DNA of 36,680 nucleotides from Geobacter sp. (lineage in GTDB: Bacteria; Myxococcota_A; UBA9160; JADFDR01). Of this stretch, positions 9,512 through 16,944 are shown one piece after another. The first letter of the stretch is position 1, and every line of letters starts with the position of its first letter. The stretch covers positions 1-36,680 of the forward strand of contig JADFDR010000004.1 in the NCBI GenBank assembly GCA_018262735.1. The letters run 5' to 3'. The notes under the pieces were generated by a model. It was given only the letters and a program-made list of their open reading frames with translations, was not told the origin of the DNA and searched no databases. The translations under genes and the position numbers were made by a program.

Positions 9512-10528
9512 TTCGAGTGTGACAGAAGAAAGCGAATCGAAGCGCGAAATGCACGGAGCATGATCGCTCCAACGCAAACTTCGCGTATGTGGCTCCACGA
9601 TCAGCGCCGACGATGTTTCGAACCACGCGCCATGACGACACGGTGCAAGGATCGTCTCTGCTCCCACGGCGTGTCCCTGCAACACATTCCAGAGTACTTC
9701 GTGCGAGGACATGTCGGCATGTTGAATTTGCTTCTGCAGCGCGAGGGAGCGCGCCTGCTCGGGCATGTTCAACAAAACTCCGCCGAAGGGCAACGCGAGT
9801 TTGCGCTCTTTGCCGCGAATCTCGATGCCCATCAAAGTGCCGGCCGCATCGGCAAAGAGCAAATCCACAAATCCCCCTGCCGGCCGCGTCATGCACCAGT
9901 CAATTGCTTTTTCCGCCGTGTCAAAACGAAGCAAACAATCTTGACCGAGCAAACTTGCCGGAGCGGAGATCAAATCCAGGAACGCACGCGTTTCACTCGG
10001 CGCAGAAGCAACCATCGCCAGCCCACATTCGTTGACGCCTGCAATCGAAAATGCGACCTCGGGAAAAACGAGTTCAATCGACACATAACCGTTGTCGGGC
10101 GATGTCTTGCGCGCCACCAGTTTGCGCTGCACGCGAGCTCCCGTCTCCACGGTTTTGAGGAGAAGCGGTTGCGGTGCAGAACCTTGATCGATCACACCCA
10201 AGTGTAATCCCAGCGTCGAGGGAGCTGCGCCCGTCGCACCGCCCAACTCGACTGCGAGCACCTCCATCAGATCACTCGGCAATACACCTGCGCCACGCGC
10301 AAGGCCTTCATAGCGCTCGGCGTGATGCGGAAAAAAACGCGACAGATCGCGCGCCACTGCGGACGCTTTCGAACTCAAACCGAGGATCGTCCGCAAGACC
10401 GAGCGATCGGCATGCAAAGCCCGACGATAACTTGCAATGTTTTTTTGAATCTCTGTGCGATACGCAACGCCTTGCGCAAGACCAAGATCCCGCGGCGCAC
10501 CTTTCGTTTCGAGAAGCGGATGCCTCAT
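9473..10528 (-). CDS. C45 (acyl-CoA:6-APA acyltransferase-like) family protein, nucleophile apparently missing
   Basis: A 351-aa protein that follows the layout of the C45 autoproteolytic acyltransferase/hydrolase family: an N-terminal ETKGAPRDLGLAQGVAYRTEI helix, the ERYEGLARGAGV segment, and the downstream GVNECGLAMVAS motif. In active members self-cleavage exposes a Cys in a GCT-type motif; here the matching position reads GGATGAA, placing Ala98 where the Cys should be. It could therefore be an inactive homologue, or the alignment could be shifted. It overlaps larE by 4 nt (ATGA), so the two are co-translated. The last 12 codons (GASDSFRSMHAG) and the stop lie inside interspersed repeat copy A. 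I do not know the substrate. Confidence 0.72.
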   Translation of the reverse strand: MRHPLLETKGAPRDLGLAQGVAYRTEIQKNIASYRRALHADRSVLRTILGLSSKASAVARDLSRFFPHHAERYEGLARGAGVLPSDLMEVLAVELGGATGAAPSTLGLHLGVIDQGSAPQPLLLKTVETGARVQRKLVARKTSPDNGYVSIELVFPEVAFSIAGVNECGLAMVASAPSETRAFLDLISAPASLLGQDCLLRFDTAEKAIDWCMTRPAGGFVDLLFADAAGTLMGIEIRGKERKLALPFGGVLLNMPEQARSLALQKQIQHADMSSHEVLWNVLQGHAVGAETILAPCRHGAWFETSSALIVEPHTRSLRWSDHAPCISRFDSLSSVTLEGASDSFRSMHAG

Positions 10529-11415
10529 TGCGCACTCCCTTCCAGCGAAGGAGGATTCTCGTCACTCCGCAAAACAAGACCTTCATTCAGCGAGCCCGGA
10601 CGATAACCGCGGCGGTCGATCACGACTTCGCGAAAACCGAGCGGTTCGATTTGTTCGACAATTTTTTGTGTCATCCGCAAATCGAGCGCCAGCTCTAGCT
10701 CGTCTGCCGCGATTTCGATACGCGCAAAATCGCCGTGATGGCGCAAACGAAACTCACGAAAACCGAGCGCACGCAAACGCTGCTCGCCTTCTTCAATCTG
10801 TTCGAGACGCAATTTTGTAACGGATGTGCCGTACGGCAAACGCGAGGCAAGGCAAGGCGAAGCCGGCAAATCTGCCGTCGGAAGCCCGGCGCGACGCGAA
10901 AGAAATCGAATCTCGGCTTTCGAAAGATTTGCGTCGAGCAACGGCGCAAGTACGCCTCGCTCGCGCGCGGCACGATGCCCCGGTCGAAAATCCCGCGTAT
11001 CGTCGGCGTTGATGCCATACGCAATCGCCGAAAATTCGCGTTCTTCGCGTAACTGCTGCAACACGGAAAACAACTCGGACTTGCAGTGATAGCAGCGATC
11101 CATTTCGTTTTGCACATACGCCGCGTTCTGCATCTCGCGCGTATCCACATACTCGTGGGCAAATCCAAACTCACGCACGATACGCTCGGCCATTTCGCGT
11201 TGCACATGCGGATACGACGGCGAAAGAGCAGTGAGCGCAAGCGCGTTGGCACCAAGCGCACGGTGCGCTTGAAGCGCAAGATACGCCGAATCGACACCCC
11301 CCGAATACGCCACGATCAAACGGTCGGCATCTTGCAAAATTTGCGTGAGTACATGTTCTTTTTGAAGCGCTTCGGAGGCAAAATCCGATTGCACGGCATA
11401 GGAAGTTTGGGACAT
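10525..11415 (-). CDS. larE: LarE-type ATP-dependent sacrificial sulfur transferase
   Basis: A 296-aa PP-loop enzyme. The ATP pyrophosphatase loop is AYSGGVDS (residues 36-43). Three cysteines are visible: C108 and C111 in DRCYHCKSEL, and C188 in SPCLASRLPYG. LarE adenylates and then thiolates the pyridinium biscarboxylate precursor of the nickel-pincer nucleotide cofactor. Single-Cys LarE gives up its own cysteine sulfur, whereas three-Cys forms are known to bind a [4Fe-4S] cluster; this one has the three-Cys pattern. The start ATG at 11415 replaces a longer frame whose upstream part is not protein-like. No larB, larC or larA is in the window, so another sulfur-transfer substrate is possible. 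It is coupled to the C45-like gene and divergent from ddl. Confidence 0.85.
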   Translation of the reverse strand: MSQTSYAVQSDFASEALQKEHVLTQILQDADRLIVAYSGGVDSAYLALQAHRALGANALALTALSPSYPHVQREMAERIVREFGFAHEYVDTREMQNAAYVQNEMDRCYHCKSELFSVLQQLREEREFSAIAYGINADDTRDFRPGHRAARERGVLAPLLDANLSKAEIRFLSRRAGLPTADLPASPCLASRLPYGTSVTKLRLEQIEEGEQRLRALGFREFRLRHHGDFARIEIAADELELALDLRMTQKIVEQIEPLGFREVVIDRRGYRPGSLNEGLVLRSDENPPSLEGSAQ

Positions 11416-11510
11416 GGAAGCGAGGGTACGAACTCGCTGCAAACAGGTCAAGCAAGCCACGGCAAGACACAATCCAAGCGTTATGCTCTGAAAAAATCGA
11501 GGGAGAGAAA

Positions 11511-12599
11511 ATGAACAAGATGCGCGTGGGCCTGCTCTACGGTGGCCGTTCGGTTGAACACGAAGTGTCGATCGTCTCGGCGACTTCGATCCGCAAGGCG
11601 CTCGATCCCAACCGCTTCGAAGTGATTCCGCTCGGCGTCGATCACAAAGGTTGTTTCCACTTGGGCGATCCAACGGCATCGCTGCAAGACGGCCTGCGCG
11701 GCCCTGAAGTTTGGATCCTCCCCGTTCCGGGTTCACCGACGCTGTTCTGTCCCTCCGACGGACGCAAACTCGATCTGGATCTTTTCTTTCCGATCATTCA
11801 CGGCACGGGCGGCGAAGATGGCATCTTGCAGGGATTGCTCGAACTTTCCGGTGTACCCTACGTCGGCTCGGGCGTTCTGTCTTCCTCCGTCCAAATGGAC
11901 AAAGACATAACGAAGCGCTTGCTCGAAAAAGGTGGCATCCCCGTCGTTCCCTGGCTCACGCTCACGCGACACGAAATCGTGTCACTCGATGCACATCGCG
12001 CAGAATTCGAGACGCGCGTCGCAAACGAGCTTGGGTTTCCTGTTTTCGTCAAACCCGCTTCCCTCGGCTCGTCGGTGGGAATCACGAAAGTCAAACAAAA
12101 GGCCGATCTTCTGCCGGCCCTGCAAGCTGCCGCAAAGCTCGATACCAAGGTCTTGATCGAGCGAGGCATCGATGCGCGCGAGATCGAAGTCGCTGTGCTC
12201 GGCAATCATGCGCCCAAAGCGTCGATTCCCGGCGAGATTCGTCCGAAGAGCGAGTTTTACGATTACGCCGCCAAGTACCAAGACGATTCGACGGAACTGC
12301 TCGTCCCCGCACCTCTTTCTCCGTCGGAAACCGAAGCCGTAAAGCAGCTTGCCCTGCAAACCTTCTCGCTCGTCGATGCAAGTGGCTTTGCACGTGTCGA
12401 TTTTTTTCTCGAACGGCAAACCGGAAAATTCTTTTTGAACGAAATCAACAGCCTGCCTGGTTTTACGTCGGTATCGATGTTTCCGCGGCTCTGGGAAGCG
12501 AGCGGCGTGGCTTATCCGGCGCTACTCGAAACGCTAATCGAACTCGCACTCGAAAAACATGCCGAGCAACGAGATCTCAACCGAAACTATTTGGTGTAA
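11511..12599 (+). CDS. ddl: D-alanine--D-alanine ligase
   Basis: A 362-aa ATP-grasp ligase that joins two D-Ala molecules for the peptidoglycan stem peptide. Diagnostic segments are YGGRSVEHEVSIVSA at the N-terminus, FPIIHGTGGEDGILQGLLE, the ATP-binding VFVKPASLGSSVGITKV and the metal-binding FLNEINSLPGFTSVSMFP. The length is typical of DdlA-like enzymes. ATG with the SD GGGAG 5 nt upstream. It is divergent from larE across 95 nt that must hold both promoters. Its last 13 nt overlap the 3' end of the convergent sulfatase-like gene. Confidence 0.96.
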   Translation: MNKMRVGLLYGGRSVEHEVSIVSATSIRKALDPNRFEVIPLGVDHKGCFHLGDPTASLQDGLRGPEVWILPVPGSPTLFCPSDGRKLDLDLFFPIIHGTGGEDGILQGLLELSGVPYVGSGVLSSSVQMDKDITKRLLEKGGIPVVPWLTLTRHEIVSLDAHRAEFETRVANELGFPVFVKPASLGSSVGITKVKQKADLLPALQAAAKLDTKVLIERGIDAREIEVAVLGNHAPKASIPGEIRPKSEFYDYAAKYQDDSTELLVPAPLSPSETEAVKQLALQTFSLVDASGFARVDFFLERQTGKFFLNEINSLPGFTSVSMFPRLWEASGVAYPALLETLIELALEKHAEQRDLNRNYLV

Positions 12600-14140
12600 A
12601 ACTTCAACACGTCGGGCTCGATGATATCTTCGGAGTCTTCGGGTTCCGTCGCTGCGTGATCCAGCGCGGGCAAACTCGGCTTTTCACAACCGCGCGGATC
12701 CTCGCCATCCGGACCGCGCATCTTCGCACGCTCGTGATCGTCGAGCACATAGCCAAGCGCAAGCAACTGGCCGCGCATGAGCGTATCGACTTCGTTCTTG
12801 GTCGCGGCAAATCCCGTGTCCGGCAGCGCAAAGAAACCAATCAAACGCTCCGTCAAATTTTCGCGTAAGCGAGAAGCACGACGTGCAAGATTTTGTTTCT
12901 CGCCACGATCCTTGGCGATGTCGTAAAGTTCGGTTCGTCCGTGGAAACACATGGGAACGATCAATCGATGTTCGTCGTAGGTCGTTGCGATCAACGGATC
13001 CGGCTTTGCGCGATCGCTTCCCCAGGTACGATCGAGATACGCAAAGCCCGGGCGATTGAGAAACTCCGCCGGAGGCGTCTCGCCGCGTGCCGTCGCATAG
13101 ATCAACGGCAAAAGCGATTTTCCTTGTGCACCCGGAATCGACGGCAGCCCCAGCATGTCGAGAATCGTGGGCCAGATATCCACATTCTGCACCCATTCGT
13201 CGATGACGAGACTCTCCTTCAAGCGAAACGGCAGAGCAATCACGAAGGGCGTCTCTGTCACTTCGTGGTAAAGATTGCGTGCATGCCCCTCGGTGCCATG
13301 TTCCATAAACGCTTCGCCGTGATCCGCCGCAAAGACAACGACGGTGTTCTTCGACAGCCCGCGCTTGTCGAGCTCGTAAAGAAACATGCCGATATTTTTG
13401 TCTACCCAAGAAATCGAATTGTCGTAGTAATCCGAAAAAGTAACACCGAAATCGGAAGTGTCGTCAAACACATATTGGTGTACATCCATGTAATGCAGGT
13501 AGAGAAAGAACGGCTTATCCTTCCCGGCATCATTCAAAAATTCGATCGCCGATTCGGTCACCGACTGATCCGAACCACTGAGCTTGTAGGAAGAAATGGT
13601 GCGCTTTTCAATTTTTTCCGGCGTCCAGGATGCAATCGGATTTTGGTATTGATCGAAACCTTGGGAAAACCCGAAATTGGGAGCGACCCAGCCGTTGCGG
13701 TACAAACCGACGGTGCGATAGCCCGCATCTTTGAAAATCTCCGCCGGAAGTTTGAGCTCTTCGGGGAGTCCGTCCGAAAATCGTGTTACACCGTTCAGGT
13801 TCGGATACGTCGCTGTCCAGATCGACGCCATGGAGGACTTGGTCCAGCTCGATTGAGAGAGGTTGTGCCGAAACAAAATCCCAACACTCGCTGCGTCGGT
13901 AAGGTAGCGACTCGTAAGACGTTCGTAGCCGTAGGTACTCAAGCGATCCGCACGCAGTGTATCGACGAGCACAAAGACCACATTCACTTTGCGTTCGCGC
14001 AAGGACGCGAGATCCTCGATGCTGCCTCGTGATCGCGCGGGGATGTGGATTTGCACCACTTGACTTAGCGCTAACAAAATCACCAACGCTGCAATCAGAA
14101 AAAAATAGGTTTTCGGCGATCGAAAAATCCGCTGTATCAC
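12587..14140 (-). CDS. Membrane-anchored sulfatase/alkaline-phosphatase superfamily protein
   Basis: About 517 aa. An N-terminal transmembrane anchor (YFFLIAALVILLALSQVVQ) is followed by a periplasmic hydrolase or transferase domain. Metal-site motifs of the superfamily are present: VFVLVDTLRADRLSTYGY and VVFAADHGEAFMEHG. In sulfatases the active-site consensus is Cys/Ser-x-Pro-x-Arg; here the region reads SSWTKSSMASIWTATYP, with Thr where the modified Cys would fall and no Pro or Arg. So it is unlikely to be a formylglycine sulfatase. A Thr nucleophile would be compatible with phospho-group transferases, but that is inference. The start is uncertain: I use the GTG at 14140 (GAGG 10 nt upstream, just before the anchor); the frame is open to a TTG at 14239. 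It is convergent with ddl, overlapping by 13 nt. Confidence 0.8.
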   Translation of the reverse strand: MIQRIFRSPKTYFFLIAALVILLALSQVVQIHIPARSRGSIEDLASLRERKVNVVFVLVDTLRADRLSTYGYERLTSRYLTDAASVGILFRHNLSQSSWTKSSMASIWTATYPNLNGVTRFSDGLPEELKLPAEIFKDAGYRTVGLYRNGWVAPNFGFSQGFDQYQNPIASWTPEKIEKRTISSYKLSGSDQSVTESAIEFLNDAGKDKPFFLYLHYMDVHQYVFDDTSDFGVTFSDYYDNSISWVDKNIGMFLYELDKRGLSKNTVVVFAADHGEAFMEHGTEGHARNLYHEVTETPFVIALPFRLKESLVIDEWVQNVDIWPTILDMLGLPSIPGAQGKSLLPLIYATARGETPPAEFLNRPGFAYLDRTWGSDRAKPDPLIATTYDEHRLIVPMCFHGRTELYDIAKDRGEKQNLARRASRLRENLTERLIGFFALPDTGFAATKNEVDTLMRGQLLALGYVLDDHERAKMRGPDGEDPRGCEKPSLPALDHAATEPEDSEDIIEPDVLKFYTK

Positions 14141-14365
14141 TTGGAATGGACCTCGCTTGGGTTGCACACGCGCAGCACCGACGGATCCGACCTGCAGCGC
14201 TCGCTTCAAAATGTTCTGTCTTGGGCACCTTAGCGGCAAACCCTAACACAAAATACAGCTCGATATTCTCGAACGCGCCGAGGTGCAAAATCGAAAGTGA
14301 ACCTTTGACGCAGCGCAGCGCGATTCTCGAGGAACGAACCCCTTACCCCGCCGAAAACCCGCCTC

Positions 14366-14371
14366 TATACT
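14366..14371 (+). promoter_or_regulatory. Candidate -10 box for the TPR lipoprotein operon
   Basis: TATACT is a near-consensus -10. A start about 7 nt downstream would leave a 30-nt leader containing GGAGG (14391-14395). The -35 region (CTTACC) is poor. Confidence 0.35.
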
Positions 14372-14407
14372 AGCGGCCTCTTGAGGTCTTGGAGGTTGTA
14401 AATCCAA

Positions 14408-16936
14408 ATGCTTTGCTCGCGCAAGAACCACCCCAATCGATCGCTACCGCACCACGCACCTGCCCAAATCGAAAGCTTGCGGACGCAACACTTACGGCGA
14501 CGCTGCGATACCGACAGCACAGCACAAAGACGAAACTCCTCTCTCTTTTCTTTCTTGTTTGCAGCCCTCTTTCTCGTTGCGTGCGGGCAGGACGTTGCGT
14601 CGCAACTCGAAACTGTGTCAGCCCTGCAGAACGATGGCAAATTTCAAGAATCCATCGAACCCTTACGCGAAATTTTGAAGTCGGTCCCCGACCAGCCCGA
14701 AGCGAACCACCTGCTTGGCGTCGCTCTGATTCAGACACGCCAACCCGGCCTTGCCGTTTGGCCTCTCGAAAAAGCCTTGCTCGATCCACAACACACAGTC
14801 GTGTCTGGCAATGCCCTTGCCAGCGTTTATCTTGGAACGCAAAACTTCAACGAAGCACTACGCGTCGTTGATCTGGTGCTCGAAAAAGATCCCAAAAATG
14901 TGTTGGCGCTCTTTACTCGCGCACAAACCAACTTTCTCGCAACGCGTTATAGCGATGCACTCTCCGACGCCGATCGCGTGCTCGAACTGGTTCCCAATCA
15001 TTACGCAGCGCATCTCGCAAAAGGCGAAGCTCTTCTCGCTCTGAACCGAATGCCCGAGGCAGAAGCGGCCTTCCAGAAAGCCCGCGACCTCAGCAAAACT
15101 TACCCGGCACCGAACCCCGCGCTCGGCTGGATCGAACTCGCCAAATTCTACGACCGCAGCAAAAACGAAACCGCCCTCCGACGCGAAGCCGAAGCCATGC
15201 TCGTGGCTTATCCGTCGGAAATTACCATACTCGTTTTTGTGTCAGAGTATTTTGATCGAACGCAGCGCACCGACGAAATGAACCGGCTCTGGGAAGCAGC
15301 CATCCAACGGAAACCGGATCAAGCGTCGCTGCGCTTGGCGTATGCCAAACGCCTGCAACAACAGAACAAATTCGACGAGGCGCAAACCGTGTTCACCGAA
15401 GCGGCCAACAAAATCAATTCTGCAGAAACCTGGTTTCGCCTTGCCGAATTCCACAAGATACGCGGGCAAGGCACGCTTGCGACTCAAGCTATGAGTCGCG
15501 GTGAGGAACTCTCCCCGACCAAGTCCCCCGAACTTTTTTTCGAACAAGCAGACATCTACATCGATGCACGCGATTTCAAAAACGCGCGCGCAACCATTCA
15601 AAAAATCGACTCTCCCATGTATCGCAATCTGCTCGAGGGACGCATTCTCCTTCTCGAGGGAAACCCACAGGCGGCGCTCGACAAGCTCGACGCAGGAATC
15701 CGCGAGTGGCCAAACAACGCTGTAGTGCGCTTCCTTGCCGGAAAAGCAGCTTTTGAACTTGGCCAGTACGAGCGTGCTGCGTCGGAACTGCGTGAATCGT
15801 ATCGTTCCGAACCGGGCAAAACAGACGCCGCCGCCGTACTCGCAGAATTGTATTTTTTCCAAGGCGAATACAAGACCGCGATCGAATTCGCGAACTACCA
15901 CCTCAAAAATCGCGACCTGCGAAACCCCAGTCGCAAAGATCAGGATGCCATCTGGATTTTGGTACGCGCTTTCGCAGCCCTTGGAGGCATCGAACAGGCC
16001 GAGACCATCCTGAAAGAGAATGAGGCGCATTTCACGGATCCGATCCGGATCACACTCGAAAAGGTCAACCTCGCCAAGTTGAAAGCCCAAAACGCAGGTG
16101 AGTCACCGTCGAAAGCCGCAATCCGCATCCTCGAAGGTACGAAATCCGAACTTCTCTCCGTGGAAGAAGAACCGCTACTCGCTGCTTACATCGACAACCT
16201 CTTGCTCACGGGGCAAGGAGATCTTGCGCTTCAAAAAATAAATCGCGCCATTGCAGCACGCCCGGATTCAAGCGCGTTGTACGATCTGCAAGGACGCGCT
16301 CTTGGCAATTTGAACCAACTTGATGCAGCGCAAGCCGCGCTCGAAAAAGCGACTGCACTCGACAAAAAATTTGCTCGCCCTCTCGAAGGACTCGGCGCCC
16401 TCGCCATCCAGCGCGGTCAGTACGATCGCGCACTCGAATTTTTCAAGAAGGCCGCGGAGATCGATCCTCAACACGCAGACTATCTGTATCGCCAAGCGCA
16501 GATTTATCTGCTCAAAAACGAACGTGAAAAAGCAGTGACACTTTTGCGTGATGTCGTTCGACGCGATTTCGTGCATGCTGCGGCGCGCAACGATCTCGCC
16601 TGGCTGCTTGCCGATTCCGGAAAAGAACTCGACTCCGCGCTTCAGCTCGCAAAAGAATCCGTCCACCTCGATCCGACTCCGGAAGCGCTCGACACCCTCG
16701 GTTGGGCATACTTCAAAGCCGGCGATCACGCGAATGCCGAAAAGGCCTACCGCAGCGCACTGAAACTCGCACCACAGATGACATCAACCCACTATCGACT
16801 CGGGCTCACACTGATGGAACTGGGTCAAAAAAGTTTGGCACTCGCTGAATTTCGTCTGGCTCTTGCAGGTGGCAGTTTCCCGGAAGCACCGCAAGCCAAA
16901 GCCTTGATCGCAACCCTCGAGAAAGAAAATCCCTAG
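14408..16936 (+). CDS. TPR-repeat lipoprotein (first of a pair)
   Basis: 842 aa. An unusually long, Arg/His-rich n-region of about 45 residues leads into a hydrophobic stretch and lipobox (FLFAALFLVAC, Cys59), predicting a lipoprotein. Gly at +2 argues against inner-membrane retention by the Lol rule. The rest is almost entirely TPR units (for example AEAAFQKARDLSKTYPAPNPALGW and LEGLGALAIQRGQYDRALEFFKKAAEIDPQHADYLY). GGAGG lies 12 nt before the ATG, a long spacing, so a start nearer the lipobox using a rare codon cannot be excluded. The next gene begins 8 nt after its stop, giving a two-gene operon. The style resembles the TPR lipoproteins (PrsT type) found with exosortase/EPS loci, but no exosortase is visible here. 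Confidence 0.85.
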   Translation: MLCSRKNHPNRSLPHHAPAQIESLRTQHLRRRCDTDSTAQRRNSSLFSFLFAALFLVACGQDVASQLETVSALQNDGKFQESIEPLREILKSVPDQPEANHLLGVALIQTRQPGLAVWPLEKALLDPQHTVVSGNALASVYLGTQNFNEALRVVDLVLEKDPKNVLALFTRAQTNFLATRYSDALSDADRVLELVPNHYAAHLAKGEALLALNRMPEAEAAFQKARDLSKTYPAPNPALGWIELAKFYDRSKNETALRREAEAMLVAYPSEITILVFVSEYFDRTQRTDEMNRLWEAAIQRKPDQASLRLAYAKRLQQQNKFDEAQTVFTEAANKINSAETWFRLAEFHKIRGQGTLATQAMSRGEELSPTKSPELFFEQADIYIDARDFKNARATIQKIDSPMYRNLLEGRILLLEGNPQAALDKLDAGIREWPNNAVVRFLAGKAAFELGQYERAASELRESYRSEPGKTDAAAVLAELYFFQGEYKTAIEFANYHLKNRDLRNPSRKDQDAIWILVRAFAALGGIEQAETILKENEAHFTDPIRITLEKVNLAKLKAQNAGESPSKAAIRILEGTKSELLSVEEEPLLAAYIDNLLLTGQGDLALQKINRAIAARPDSSALYDLQGRALGNLNQLDAAQAALEKATALDKKFARPLEGLGALAIQRGQYDRALEFFKKAAEIDPQHADYLYRQAQIYLLKNEREKAVTLLRDVVRRDFVHAAARNDLAWLLADSGKELDSALQLAKESVHLDPTPEALDTLGWAYFKAGDHANAEKAYRSALKLAPQMTSTHYRLGLTLMELGQKSLALAEFRLALAGGSFPEAPQAKALIATLEKENP

Positions 16937-16944
16937 GAGACTCC

